The position numbers were made by a program, and so were the translations under genes. Of a DNA stretch of 64,000 bases, positions 12,307-24,739 are shown in pieces. Each line of letters opens with the position of its first letter. The first letter of the stretch is position 1. Below the pieces are notes generated by a model that saw only the letters and a program-made list of their open reading frames with translations, was not told the origin of the DNA and did not search any database. Origin of the DNA: Ceratotherium simum simum (taxonomy: Eukaryota > Chordata > Mammalia > Perissodactyla > Rhinocerotidae); NCBI RefSeq assembly GCF_000283155.1, contig NW_004454178.1, positions 131,275 to 195,274 of the forward strand, in the 5' to 3' direction.

Positions 12307-13860
12307 TCAGAATTCTTCCATTGTCACATCACGTGTCCCTTGATATCTTGCCAAAACCCTCTTCAAGGCCTCTGTTACATCTGTGTTTCTCAGACTGTAG
12401 ATGAGAGGGTTTAATAAGGCAGTGAAGATGGTGTAAAAGGCAGAGAAGACCTTGTCTTTGGTTGGTGTGTGGTAGGATTGGAGAAGCATATATGTGTAAA
12501 GGGCAGCCCTGTAAAACAACATCACCACCATTATGTATAATGAGCAGGTGGTAAAGGCCTTCTTCTTCCCTTTTGCTGATGATGGTGCTCAGGGCAAGTT
12601 ACCCCAGGAAGCACCACTCTGGTATGCGGATTATTTCGAGCTGAAGACAATAAAGACTCAGAAAACTCAGGAGGAATATTTGAGTTTCCCCTCCCACACT
12701 GCCTAGAGAATTTGGAACGAGGGATCTCTTTCAGGAAGGAGTTATTATCATGATGGCTGTAATGATAGTGTAAAATGGATGTTACAATAGGACAGGCACT
12801 AAGCCCCTTTTATCAAAAACTCTATCTCTCCCTGACCACATTATCTATAGATGACCCTGAAAAGAATTGTCAGACAAACATTTGCATTTCTATCTCCGTG
12901 TGAGTTGTCTTCTTGCCCTCTGGAGTCCCAGACCATTACCCACCCACCAACCCTTTCCCCCCCTTTAGCTACAATACTTAAGCAAGCAGCTTAGACAGAG
13001 GCACGAGTTGCTCATTTCTGAGTTTCTTCCATGTATACATGCTACTAAACTTGGTATTATTTTCTCCTGCTAACCTGCTACACTATCATTACAGTCTGGT
13101 TAATTATTTGGCCAGCCATAAGAACTTTAATGGAAAGGGCAGAGGGGGATTCTCCCTCTCTCCTCACTCTGTCTTCATCTGTTGCACCATGATGAGAGTC
13201 TGGGAATAGGAAGCAATCACCACAGAGAAAGGGATTAACAGCATTATGACACAGAAAGTGAACATCACGATTTCATAGGTGGCTTTGTCACCACAGGTTA
13301 GCCTCAGCATGGTGGGAGCCTCACAGAAGAAGTGGTTTCTCTTGTGGGAGGCACAGAAAGGGAGACTCATGGTTATAGGGGTAAGGAGGAAGCTGTCCAA
13401 AGCACCGCCGAACCAAGAGCTGGCCAAGATCATCCAAAAGACCCGATGACTCATGAGGACAGGATAGTGGAGAGGGTTGCAGATCACCCTGTAGCAGTCA
13501 TAGGCCATCAGTCCCAGCAGGAAGAAATCAACTCCAACAAAGCCCACGTAGAGAAAGTACTGGGCTGTACAGGAGATAAAGGAGATGGTCTTCTTGCACG
13601 TGAGATAAATCGAGCAGCATCTTGGGCACAATGGTGGAAACGTACATCATGTCGATGAAGGAGAAGTGGCTGAGCAGGAAATACATGGGAATGTGGAGGT
13701 GAATGTCTATGTGGAATAGAAAGATCGTGACCCCATTAGCTACCATGGTCATAAAGATGATGCCACAAATGATGCTGAATAGGAAGCCTGAGGCTTTATT
13801 GTGATTAAAGAGCCCTGTGAGGGTGAAGTCACTGGCAAAGGTCTTATCGTCTCCATCCAT
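12307..13860 (-). pseudogene. olfactory receptor pseudogene, OR2T-type, split by an LTR
   Basis: Single-exon, seven-helix odorant receptor remnant. An intact copy would act at the cilia of olfactory neurons through G-olf. The start codon is at 13860. The TM2 motif 'PMYFLLSH' and 'VPKMLLD' follow near residues 57-80. A frameshift around 13590-13600 then moves the reading into a second frame covering TM3 to TM6. The usual DRY motif after TM3 is DCY (13491-13499), and 'FCEAPTMLRLTC' matches extracellular loop 2. The frame stops at QQMKTE (about 13164). The next conserved residues, KKKAFTTC, appear only after about 590 bases of LTR. TM7 NPLIY lies at 12397-12411 and the terminal stop at 12307-12309. 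The 'LLTPITM' and 'SYHTP.KDKV' stretches point to the OR2T group; the exact orthologue is not known. Two lesions plus the motif change make it non-functional. Confidence 0.9.
12577..13166 (+). mobile_element. solo ERV-type LTR inside the receptor pseudogene
   Basis: The sequence between the two receptor halves has no receptor similarity. It shares 'attatttcgagctgaag', a 'tttctcctgc' stretch and the layout of its 3' end with the element at 20669-21150. The proposed limits begin TG and end CA as LTRs do ('tgatgatgg' to 'tctcctca'). No primer site or retroviral genes follow, so it is read as a solo LTR. The exact target duplication could not be resolved; short candidates ('tttgc'/'ctctg') are unconvincing. 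Confidence 0.65.
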
Positions 13861-13937
13861 GCTGTTGACTTATACCTGGAGGCATAATAAGACAAGTATG
13901 GGGTTAATGAAAATTGTAGTAGATAAAATGAATTATT

Positions 13938-14246
13938 ATTATTATTATTTTTGTGAGGAAGATCAGCCCTGAGATAACATCCATGCCAATCCTCCTCTTT
14001 TTGCTGAGGAAGACCGGCCCTGAGCTAACATCTATTGCCAATCCTCCTCCTTTTTTTCCCCTTCTTCTTCCCAAAGCTCCAGTAGATAGTTGTATGTCAT
14101 AGTTGCACATCCTGCTAGTTGCTGTATGTGGGACGCCACCTCAGCGTGGCTGGACAGGCAGTGTGTCAGTGCGCACCTGGGATGCAAACCTGGGCTGCCA
14201 GTAGCGAAGCACGCACATTTAACTGCTAAGCCACAGGGCCGGCCTC
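13938..14246 (-). mobile_element. ERE SINE, long form
   Basis: Antisense ERE just upstream of the receptor pseudogene start. The head is at the right ('ttaactgctaagccacagggccggcc') and the doubled 'gagctaacat'/'gagataacat' tail module at the left. Flanks 'taaaatgaattatt' (13924-13937) and 'taaaatgacttatt' (14247-14260) form a 14-bp target duplication with one mismatch. It lies about 80 bases from the receptor start codon. Confidence 0.92.
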
Positions 14247-14260
14247 TAAAATGACTTATT

Positions 14261-14739
14261 TAAAAAATGTCTTAAAAATTATTTATATAACTAATATCAA
14301 GTATTTTTGTGTGGGGGGGGGCAGATTTGCAGCTTCTTCTTTCTTGGCTGTTGAAGAGCAATTCCAAAGTTAGGACCCCATGGTGTGAAGATGAATGGAC
14401 ATTTAGCAATTGGTGCTTGGTTTAAGGGAGTTTAGCTATTATTGCAGAACATCTGGGTCCAAGAGAGAGAATTATTCATCTGGAGTTAGATCCATTTATT
14501 TAAAATGTGCATACAACTGCAAAACAATTGATTCAATCAATTCAAATAAACAAGCAATTCAGTAAGATGTTTTATTGAACTGGGAATTTTTGTGACAATT
14601 TTAAAACTTATCAGCCTTATCTAGGAATAAGAAAGTTGTAGATACAGTTGAAAATTATAATGACCTGTAGTGAATTGGATCACAGCATCATCTGTCTCAT
14701 CCCTGATCATCCTTATTTGTTCTTTCACTCATTTGTTGA
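14261..14739. other. gene-free stretch
   Basis: Contains a G8 run near 14314-14321. No gene or repeat recognised. Confidence 0.35.
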
Positions 14740-15130
14740 CTTCTCAATCATTCACACACCAACTTTTATTTATAGGATGCTATCTGTGCAGTGTTCTAAG
14801 CTCTGAGGATACTGTTGTAAACAAAAGGAGAGATGTCTCATGTGGCTTATGGCTCTAGTTGTGGGAGAAAGAAAGTAAACGAGTAAAGTATGAGGAAGGT
14901 TCTGGATAATACTAATAAATGCTATGAGGAAAAGTTTAACATGGATAATAAAAGATGACAAAGAGCAACCATGTGAAGATTTGGGGAAGGGTGTTCCTGT
15001 AGAATGAATAGCAAATTTAATGTCCCTAAAGCAGAAATGAATTTGTTATATTTGGGATAGTTCAGGCAGAGCATTGTGAATGAGGGGTGCAGTGAGGTGT
15101 CGGAGACTAGATTTTAAGGCATGTGGAGCA
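14740..15130 (+). mobile_element. L2 LINE 3' end remnant
   Basis: Sense L2 pattern in order: 'ctgtgcagtgttctaagctctgaggata', 'gtaaacaaaaggagagatg..tcatgtggctt', 'actaataaatgctatgaggaaaa', 'ggcagagcattgtgaatga'. Diverged, non-coding 3' UTR of this ancient LINE. Confidence 0.6.
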
Positions 15131-16589
15131 AAGTAACAAGGTCAAAATTATTTTCTAAATATTATCAGTAGAATTGAGGTGTAGTTGATAACTTGTAACA
15201 GTTTGTTTAACATTTAAACATATATTCATTCTGATTTTTTTAGTTTCCCTTTTGTTCATTTAGACCAATCATTCTTTTCCCTTGGTTTTGCCTTGTTGTG
15301 GGCTTTGAAGGCTTTTCAAGAGGAGAACTTCCATCCAGGTTAGTCTGGGGAGGTCCAGGTTTCGTCTTCTGTCCCAGGGTCCCATCTGCTTTAGCATGTG
15401 TTCCACCTCATTTCACTCTCAATAAAATCCTAATTTGGTTTGTCATAACCCTAGACACGGTGCCTGAACAAAATGTCTGAAGCATGCATAGGTTAGAGGG
15501 CAATAGGAAATCCTGCAAAGTCTTAGGCCGTGGAGGGGTGTCTACACTATGCATAGTGCATCTGCATCATGAATATATATGAAAATAAACGAATCATTTC
15601 CAAAAATTCCTCATTAGTTTTACCATTCTTCAAAGGCCAAATATATATTTTGAATTATTGGACATAATATTAACCATTGCATGCATTGAAAGAAACAGGT
15701 AATGTGGTCATAAACGCATGGAATTGGCAGCCATTTTTCTGGTCTAGGAACAGCATTTTGGAGTGGTGGGGGGTCTCTATGGTGCCAGTTCTCTTATCTA
15801 TAATTAAGGATATCAGCACAGTGAATCGGAGATCCGATTTAAGAAAGTGGAAAATATGCAGACTCAAGGGAAAATGCAAGCTAATTAGAAATCTAATCTT
15901 TTTCGTTCTAAGTTTATTCTGAAGTTTCAACAAAAATCAAAACATAATTCTGGTCTTGCTTGCCAGCTCAGGAAAGGCTGAATGGATTGGGTGGTGAGGA
16001 GAGGGGATGGTGGCCTCTTTGGCCCTTTTCATCCACAGGGGGCTCTTCCAGAACTGGGTACCACCTGGTCTAAGGAGGTCCTAGTGATGATCTGCAGAAT
16101 AAGAAGAGGCCCACAGCAAAGCCAAGGAAAGCCCATGATGCTAGGAAACTCTTCGGAAGAGGATAAACATGCCCTAGGTCAGTGCACTGCGCCATGGAAG
16201 AGAAAGAGGGGGTTACTCATGACGATTAAAAGCGTGGTATTAGGGTGGAAAGCCACAGGAGAGGCAGGAAAGAACTGTGCTGCGGATGTGAAATTGCATC
16301 ACGAGCCTGGAGAATAAAACTTGAGTAGCTCTCCAGGAATGTAGGACAGAGATTAAATGATAAGAAACAAAGTGATACATACAGAATAATAATAATACAA
16401 AAGCAAGCTATAATTAATCAGTGGCTTTTAAAATAATCATTCCACTGTAAGACAACTATTAATAAGAAACTGAAGAGAAGAAAACTTTTCTGAAAAGAAT
16501 AAAAAGACTTAATATATGGATAAGTTTTATTTAGTAAATTGATACATACACTTAGGTATGTCCTGGAAAATTTTTGAAGTAAAAGCTCT
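15131..16589. other. gene-free stretch, unassigned
   Basis: A 111-codon plus-strand frame at 15982-16317 has no recognisable domain. A polyadenylation-like AATAAA occurs at 15420-15425 after a mixed-composition segment that could be an old LTR, but this is not established. Confidence 0.35.
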
Positions 16590-16652
16590 ATGAAAGAAAG
16601 GAAAGGAGGAAAGAAAGAAGGAAGGAAGGGAGAAAGAGAGGAAAGAGAATGA
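16590..16652. repeat. purine-rich (GGAA/GAAA)n tract
   Basis: Strand-asymmetric run of 'gaaagg', 'gaagg' and 'gagag' units. A minus-strand open frame across it (16418-16675) is a composition artefact. Confidence 0.8.
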
Positions 16653-17219
16653 AGGAGTGAAGAAGGAAAAAACATCTAGAAGCATGCAGACAGAATAAAA
16701 AAAGGGAAAAAGTCACCTACAACAGAATGAAATTCAGACTGGGCACAAACAACTTCTTGATATTCATAAAATCCAAATAAAAGTGAAGAAATGTCTAAAT
16801 AGAAGATATATAATGCTAGGGATAAAAGTAAGTGCTCCAGAGCCAGAATTGTCTGGTGTGCATGTGTTTTCTAAAACACTGAAAAATGTGAAAGAAAAAA
16901 TACATAATATAACAGTGTAGGAGATTAAAAAAAAAAAGCATATAATGAGATTACATAGAAAAAAGCTATGTTAATTTAGTGACAACATTAATTTAGTAAC
17001 AACATTATCCCCTTTAAAGTGTAGGTTCACTCCTTAAGAAAGTGAATCAGAAAAGATACAAAGCAGAAAAGATAGACAAAAGAGGCAAAGAAAAGAGTGA
17101 CTTATTAAGGCAATATTATAAATGAAGCAAGGAAATAATTTTATCATTCAAATTTTAGATGGAAGTCCTTTCTGTGCTTAATATATTCAGTTAGCTTCCA
17201 AATAACTATATTTCTTTTT

Positions 17220-18955
17220 TATCATTATATATATGTATTTATTTATTTTTATAGTTTTTTTTAAATTGAGGGGACATTGGTTTATAACATTATATAAATT
17301 TCAGGTGTACATCCTTCTATTTTGATTTCTGTATAGATTACATCATGTTCACCACCCAAAGACTAACTACAGTCCATCACCACAAACGTGCCTAATCAAC
17401 CCTTATGGTCCCCTCCCTCCCCCTTTCCCTCTGGTAACCACCAAGACAATCTCTGTCTCTATGTGATTGTTGGTTGTTGTTTTTATCTTCTATTTGTGAG
17501 TGAGATCATATGTTATTTGACTTTCTCCCTCTGACTTATTTCACTTAGCATAATACCCTCAAGCTCCACCCATGTTGTCACAAATGGCTGGATTTCAGCA
17601 TTTCTTATGGCTGAGTAGTATTCCATTGTGTATTTATACCATATCTTCTTTATTCATTTGTCCCTTCATGAGTACCTAGGTTGCTTCTAAGCCTTGGCTA
17701 TTGTAAATAATGCTGCAATGAACATTGGGGTGCACGTATCTTTACGCATTCATATTTTCATGTTCTTTGGATAAATAGCCAGCAGTGGAACAGCCAGATC
17801 ACATGGGAGTTCTATTTTTAAATTTTTGAGGAATCTGAATACTGTTTTCCATAGTGGCTGCACCAGTTTGCACTCCCACCAGCAGTCTATCAGAGTTCCC
17901 TTCTCTCTACATCCTCTTGAACACTTGTTTCCTGAACTGTTAATTATAGCCATTCTGATTGGAGTGAGGTGATACTTCATTCTAGTTTTGATTTGCATTT
18001 CCCTGATAGTTAATGATGTTGAACATCTTTTCATGTGCCTGTTGGCCATCTGTATATCTTCTTTGGAGAAATGTCTGTTCAGGTCTTTTGCCCATTTTTT
18101 AATTGGGTTATTAGTTTTTTTTGTTGTTGTTGAGATGTATGAGTTCTTTATTTATTTTGGAGATTAAACCCTTATCAGATATATGGTTTGCAATATATTC
18201 TCCCAATTGTTAGGTTGTCTTTTTGTTTTATTGATAGTTTCCTTTGCTGTGCAGAAGCTTTTCAGTTTGATGTAGTCCAACTTGTTTATTTTTTCGATTG
18301 TTTCCCTTGCCTGGTCAGACATGGTACTTGAAAATATGTTGCTAAGACCAATGTCAAAGAGTGTACTGCCTATGTTTTCTTCTAGAAGTTTCATGGCTTC
18401 AGGTCTTACATTCAAGTCTCAATCTATTTTGAGTTGATTTTGGTATATGATGTAAGGTAATGGCCTAGTTTCATTCTTTTGCATGTGGCTGTCCAGTTTT
18501 CCCAGCACCATTTATTGAAGAGACTTTCCTTTCTCCATTGTATGTTATTGGTTCCCTTGTTGAAAATTAGCTTTTCCTAGACGTGTGGGTTTATTTCTGG
18601 GTTTTCAATTCTGTTCCATTGATCTGTGTGTCTGTTTTCCTGCCAGTATCAAGCTGTTTTGGTTACTATAGCTTTGTAGTATATTTTGAAATCAGGGAGT
18701 GTGACACCTCCAGCTTTGTTCTTTTTTCTCAGGATTCCTTTGGCTATTCATGGTCTTTTCTTGTTCCATATAAATTTTAGGATTCTTTGTTCTATTTCTG
18801 TGAAGAATGTCATTGAAAATTTGATAGGGATTGCATTGAATCTCTAGATTGCTTTAGGAAGTATGGACATTTTAACTATGTTAATCTTCCAATCCAAGAG
18901 CACGGATTGCCGTTCCATTTCTTTGTGTCTTCTTCATTTTCTTTCAACAATATAA
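17220..18955 (-). mobile_element. 5'-truncated L1, 3' half of ORF2 plus 3' UTR
   Basis: The 3' end is at the left: 'gacattggtttataacattat', then 'aaatttcaggtgtacat', then the C-rich 'cccctccctccccctttccctctggtaacc'. ORF2 C-terminal frames are readable at 17750-18049 and 18164-18415 and contain the Cys-rich carboxy-terminal motif ([14 protein letters not shown]). Stops and frameshifts break ORF2. The 5' end is truncated near 18955, inside the region following the RT. The 3' UTR matches the young copies at 28001 and 62737. Confidence 0.88.
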
Positions 18956-19529
18956 CAATTTTTTTTAGTAAAATATATTAGAACTCTAAAATAATAATAA
19001 CAGGTGTACACCTAATTCAGAGAATTAGAAATACTTCAACATATGCCTAAAACACAACTCAGGCCAAAAGGAAGCTCAAACTTATACTTGAAACAAATAT
19101 ACCATGTATGGAAACTTATGGGACCTAGCCAAAGAGATACTTAGACAAAATTTCATAGCAGTCAATAATATAATTTTTATAAAAAAGAAATGTGTGGTGC
19201 AAATAAAGATTTAACCAAATAAGTTAGAAAAATATCAGAATAAATTTAAATAAGAGAAAGAGAATATAAAAGATATACATAGATATTCATGGATTCTGAA
19301 GTAAGTAGACTAGATATATAAAGAAGTCATTCTTTGAAATTGAAACAAAATAGACCGACTTATGGCTATAATCATGAGAGTTAGGGAAAAAAGACACAAA
19401 ACAGCATTAAAAATAAAAACAATGATCTAACCACAGATACGATAAGAGTAGCAAAATATTTACAGTATAAGAAGTTACTTTAACATTATATTAATATAAT
19501 TGGAAATTTCAATGAAGGACATTATTTCA

Positions 19530-19632
19530 AAATATATATTATATATGTATCTATATACATAATACACATGTGTAACCACAAATACATATAATACATGCAT
19601 ATGTATGTGTATATATATACATATATATAATC
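19530..19632. repeat. AT/CA-rich simple-sequence tract
   Basis: Alternating 'atatat', 'acatac' and 'tgtgta' units between two pieces of the old L1. Confidence 0.7.
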
Positions 19633-20668
19633 AAATTACTAAAAAAACTTAAGAAGACACACAAAATTTGGAAAAATTAAAACGTTTTAATAGAGCTCTC
19701 TCCCTCCAAAATTCCTAGTTCAGAAAGCATTCTGTGAACATCTTCTAAGAACAGATAATTTCAAAACTGTTGTGGTGTGTAGATTAAACTTCATTTATTT
19801 TGTAAACCTGTGTAGCTTCCAAAACACCACTCATAAGTATAAACCAATCTCATTTATAAATGTAGATTAAAATTGCTTAAATTTATATTAGTTACTAAAC
19901 ACAGTAGTAAATTAAAGATAACATATCCACAAACTTGTTCATATAAATGCACTCTCTCTCCTTCTTAACACTCTGTAAGGCTCTGCACTCATTGTGAACT
20001 AAAGATAAAAGTCCTGTATGTGGTTTGTGTGGCCCTCTGCTCTCCAGTGCTCTCTCAATTCTGGCACTTGCCTTCCAGAAAAGAGCCTAACTCAGGAGCT
20101 CCCCCTGCTTAGAGCACAATTGTCCCCTCTTCATCTGGTTTCTGTAGCCCCAGGTCTCTGCTTGCATATACTTCTATCAGAACCCCCTCTGGTGTTAGTA
20201 ACAGTAAAATACCTTCATTACATTTTAACATATTTGTTCATAATATCAACAAAAATATCAACAAAATATTTCTAAATAATAACAACAAAAATGATTAAAT
20301 GGTAATATACTAAACTTGGAGAAAACAAGTAAAACTAGTAAAAGGCAATTCTGATTAAAATCCCAATAGGGATTTTTCTGAAGAAACTTGGCAAAGTGAT
20401 TCTAAATTTGATCTGAAAGAATGAGCATGTGTTAACTTCTCAGAGGAGAAAAATGTTAAAAATTGACAGTACTTCAACCTCTGTGAGACCAACGTAAAAT
20501 ACAGAAGCTGAATGACTGGACAGAGGAGAGTGTTTAGAAATAAACATCCCTCCCTCCCCAAAAAACACACTCAAAAATCATAGCACATAAATGAATGTTT
20601 TGCATAAAAATTCAAAGAAATGGAAAGATGGATTTCACAATGTGTATATGGAGATGGAAAAAAGAATA

Positions 20669-21150
20669 TGTCACCCCAAAATATGCCTCTTTGACGTGAA
20701 AGTTATTTCGAGCTGAAGGCAATTAAGAAGCAGCAAACTTAGGAAAAGTTCCCCTTTTTCTGCTTAAAGGCAGGATAAGAACTCTCCTTTTACTGGAGAC
20801 AGACTCTCATCAGCCCAGAGACAGTACTACAGGAATCTGCAAAATAACTTTACTCCGTTAGTTCCCTCCCATATATTTACCTTCTCACAGTTTGGCACTC
20901 ATGGGAGCTTGAACTGCTTCCTTTTGTCCTGTCATCTCTTTATAAATGTATTGGGCTTTTCTGAAGATGCTACATAAGCTTCAGTTATAAGCCATTACTT
21001 TGAGTTACTTTTTTATTGTGGTTTCTCCTGCATGTTGCATGCCACGTGTACCCTGCATGTGTTAATAAACTGTTTTTCTTCTACTGATCTGACTTTTTGT
21101 TAGAGTGCCAGCTGAAAACCTAACATTCATGGAAGTAAAGTTTTGCCTCA
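20669..21150 (+). mobile_element. solo ERV-type LTR, same family as the one at 12577
   Basis: Begins 'tgtcaccccaaaatatgcctc' and ends near 'gttttgcctca'. It carries the shared 'ttatttcgagctgaaggcaatt' stretch and an AATAAA in 'gttaataaactg' (21061-21072). It interrupts the old sense L1, which resumes at about 21350. No primer site or internal retroviral sequence follows. The target duplication is not clear. Confidence 0.6.
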
Positions 21151-21790
21151 CCTATAGAGAAAAAATTGCAAGTTAAAGGTAAAGAATAAGACTTTTCTTT
21201 CAAATTCACAATCTTTAGACCAGGTGGCTCAAAAACTTAAATAAAAGAAATACATTTCTAAAATAAAATTTTTATAGAATGTTTGAATCTTTTTAACAAA
21301 GAAATATATTATTTTGTATTCAGAAAAGATATGTTTAAATGATGACAGTAATATTCAGGATTTTCAATGTGAGGAAGAGGGCTCATGCATTCTCATGCAC
21401 TGCTAGTGTGAGTGCAAATTAAAACAATTTTTATGAAAGTGTTTGGCAACATTTATCAAATGTCTTTAAGAGACATCTACACTTTAGCTACTTTTATGAA
21501 TTTATTTTAAGAAAATGCATGGTATGAAGATGTGAGTAAATGCAAAGATGTTACATGAATCATTGCTTTTGACAGTGAAAACAAACTGGAAACAATCTAA
21601 GTGATCAACATTACCAGGTTGACAAAATTAAACATTATGCAGCTTACCTTGAAACCACTGATAATAACGATGCAAGTTAGTTGTCTTGTCCTGTAAATAT
21701 GTGCATAATATATTTGAAGTAAAAAATATATTACTATCTTTTTACAGAAATATATATGCAGAAAAACTGTAATCACTTGTACTTGACTTA

Positions 21791-22149
21791 ACAGGTTTTA
21801 CATTGTGAGAGAGAAGAATGAAACCAATGGCAGAAATCGGGCTTATCGTGAAGCAACTCAGAGGCTGTGCTGAACTAAATGGAGATTGAAGAATTAGAGA
21901 ATCAAATTCATTCAACAAAGCATTCGAGAATCTGTTACTTTACTGACCATATGGTCTGAACTTTGTATTTCATGCCATTACAAATAAGATAGACCAGACT
22001 GATGGTAAGAATTCCATAAGGACAACTTCTATCTCTCTCTGATGCTCTTAAATTTCTGATGAGGAAGAACACTGCTCCCTCCTTCCCCCCATGAGGTGTC
22101 CTCAACTTGTTTCCACAACTCATGGCAGTCTGCCTGGTGTTTTCATTTG
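21791..22149. other. gene-free stretch
   Basis: No gene or repeat recognised. A 62-codon minus-strand frame at 21935-22123 shows no domain. Confidence 0.35.
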
Positions 22150-22270
22150 CCTGTATTTTTGTCTTCCCAACTACAATATGCGCTATTTGAGGACAGAGTC
22201 ATCTTCTAAATAGTCTTTATATTCACAGCCATTAGCACCATCTTGAATATATTAGGTGGTTTATATATCA
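22150..22270 (-). mobile_element. L2/MIR-type repeat remnant
   Basis: Matches the terminal part of L2/MIR: 'tttgaggacagagtcatc', then 'tattcacagccattagcacc', then '..atattaggtggttta..', the degenerate counterpart of the '..agggcagggacc..cccagcgcctagcac..' pattern. Confidence 0.45.
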
Positions 22271-24739
22271 ATAGATTACTCCTAGAACTTAATGGCTCTT
22301 ACACTTAATATTTTCTGATTTCAAACTTGTAGAAGGGCACAGAAGATGTCAATATTTGCTTTGATATCCTCTATGATATCACTCTGTACCAAAGGGCTAG
22401 CTTTGAGGACATTTTGAGTCAGAACAACATTGGTCTCTGGAAAAGAAAGAAAGCTAATGACACCAGTCAGAAAGGTTATGTCGACCATCTGTTCCCTTCT
22501 AATGTCAAAGTGTGCATCCTGTCTGCACTGTAAACACAGCTGGCTAACAACATCTGACCAGCCAACATCCACAATCATCAGTGAAGAGTGCTCACATCTT
22601 CTGGATACTGCTTCTTGATGTATCCAAAATGGGTCATAAAATGCAATAAACAAAATCAGTTCATGAAATAATGATCGGCTCCATCACAATGCTAGCAGGG
22701 CAATTTATCACCTGATTACCTCTAGTCTAAACACTTGTGCCAGAAAGTGATGTTTGTTTTAAACAAGTGAATGGATATTCGGTAGTTGAAGGAACAGAAA
22801 ATTTGAAGTCCTTCACAAATGTTTTCTATGGTTGTGCCTAGCTACTAACCCGTTTAATTGTAAATATTCCATTTTTACCTGAAAAATAAGTGGTTAAGTG
22901 TGGTAAATGCATACTTTGGCAATAGTCAGAAATAGGTCAAATAGTAGCGTGTGTTGTTAGGTGTGACCACCAGGATTTTGCCCACAATTTTGGCTTTATT
23001 CAATCCTCTCAAAATTGTTTGCCTCTGGACTCCTGGGTTGTGCTTCATCTGTTTCCAATCCAGTCTTCTTAAGATAAAGCATCCTAATTCCTCAGACATT
23101 CACCAAAATTTCTACTTTCCAATCCTATTCAACTCATTTTCTCATCACCTAAATATCTGTGCTTTAAACTTAGAAAATAGCAAGTTTTGGGGAAATAAAC
23201 ATGCACAAAATATCTGAATTATCTCAAATCAGTAAACTTTCTGTCCCCATACATATTATCTAAGAGAGCCAAGTGGCTTTCTTTCCCTGAGAATGGAAGT
23301 AAAAGCTGATGACAGTAGATGACTTATAGGTATAGTATATCTAGAGAGAAGAATGCTACTTAAAGGCAAAATTGGTTACAGACAACTTCACAAGAGATAA
23401 GACCTTAGAAACTAAAGAGACAAAATGGAACCTCCTTGATTTTCTCTCCCCATATTGGCTTCTTTCTTTCCTTGAAGAGATGACAGAAAATCCAGATTGA
23501 AAGGCACAAAGCATCAAACAAGAGATTATTAGTTAGAAATATTTAAAGATGACCACTTAACTGGAGCCATAGGTTTCACACTTCAGTGCCGCAAACACTT
23601 TGGGGCACACAACACCAGTGGTCCTAAGAGGGGAGAGTTTAAATAACCTAGAGAATGACATCATAACCATCTTGAGATTTCTCATGGGGAGGTCTCCTTC
23701 TAAGAATCCAGGAAGGATATCAATTAAACTGGTTCTGGTTGATACTGAAAACTGTACTCAAAATGTCTAAATGAATGTACTCTAAAACTGAAGTGATTGG
23801 ACTGACTTCTCTCCAGTTTTTTTTTTTTTTTTTTTTTTTAATTAACAGCTCAGTAACAATTGTTTTCTACATGTTTCATCACCAGACTTCTTATGTATTT
23901 TGTTCCCCTAGAAAGCAAATTAGTAATACTGGGAAAATTGCAAAGGTAAGGAAAAATAAGTTTTTCATTTGGTCATTTAATTTCTCCCTTCAACAACAAT
24001 CATGAGCTCTAATCCTTTCATTTTTCTCTTTCATGAAGCAAGTTCCCAATAAGTATCTTTCATTAACTAAATGACACCAAAACAACTTGTGCAATCACCA
24101 ATAAAAGCACTGGACACATTATTAAGAATATATTTCAGGGAGGTTTTTGATGAACCTACTGACAGTGTAATTAATGTAAAAATCCAATGTAAGGAAATGA
24201 TTGTTATCAAACCCTCTTGAACGCACTGCAGAAATCAAGTTGATGAAAAGTGCTTATCCAAGATGGGAAGTTATGAATTCATTAAGAACAGGCCACTTTA
24301 TTTAAAATAAGACTTTGGCTTATTTTTCATAGCAACAATTCTTTTAAAAAATGTGAAAAATATAGAAAATACTTCACTTTAATACATAAAGCAAAATTGT
24401 GCTAATCAATCAAAAAGCTTTGATATGCTCAATTTTTCTTTAAAAAAACCATCAGAATCTGAGGTCTGAGATGAGTACTTCCTGTGACTACCTAAAATGG
24501 GAAATGTAATAATCGGCGAAAGTAAATAAAAATATTAACAGCACATTTCATTCCACCAATCAAAGAACCAGCGTTGTATGCTTATGGATGGAAGTTAGAT
24601 AGCTAGGTTACAATACTAAGTATATTTACTTAATTCATTCATTACATTATATGTCATAACTAGCTTCACAATTCTGCAATCTAATTTTAATGATCTCATG
24701 GCAAATTATTATAAAGAAAAACAAGTATAACTAGTTTCC
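22271..24739. other. gene-free stretch with one unassigned 110-codon frame
   Basis: The minus-strand frame 22321-22653 (110 codons, no stop) has no family I recognise. It lacks splice signals I can trust and could be a fragment of a processed pseudogene or chance. A 22-T run lies at 23818-23839. Nothing else is assigned. Confidence 0.35.

Larger units (their letters stand above)
16690..21790 (+). mobile_element. old L1 (L1M-type), sense, in four pieces
   Basis: Fragments occur in L1 order. ORF1 C-terminal-like sequence lies at 16690-17180 ('cctacaacagaatgaaattcagactg', 'aaacactgaaaaatgtgaaagaaaaa'). An ORF2 segment at 18965-19530 has 'aaacttatgggacctagccaaag'. Further ORF2 lies at 20340-20640 ('ttctaaatttgatctgaaagaatgagca'). 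The 3' part at 21350-21790 has 'ctcatgcactgctagtgtgagtgcaaatt' and 'ctggaaacaatctaagtgatcaaca'. The interruptions are a younger L1 on the other strand, an AT-rich tract and an LTR. Treating the pieces as one element is inference; the first piece is the weakest. Confidence 0.5.

Noticed and set aside
13332..13658. 108-codon plus-strand open frame
   Set aside because: It is antisense to the olfactory receptor pseudogene; receptor codon usage leaves the opposite strand open.
16418..16675. 85-codon minus-strand frame rich in Ser, Phe and Leu
   Set aside because: Produced by the purine-rich simple repeat at 16590-16652.
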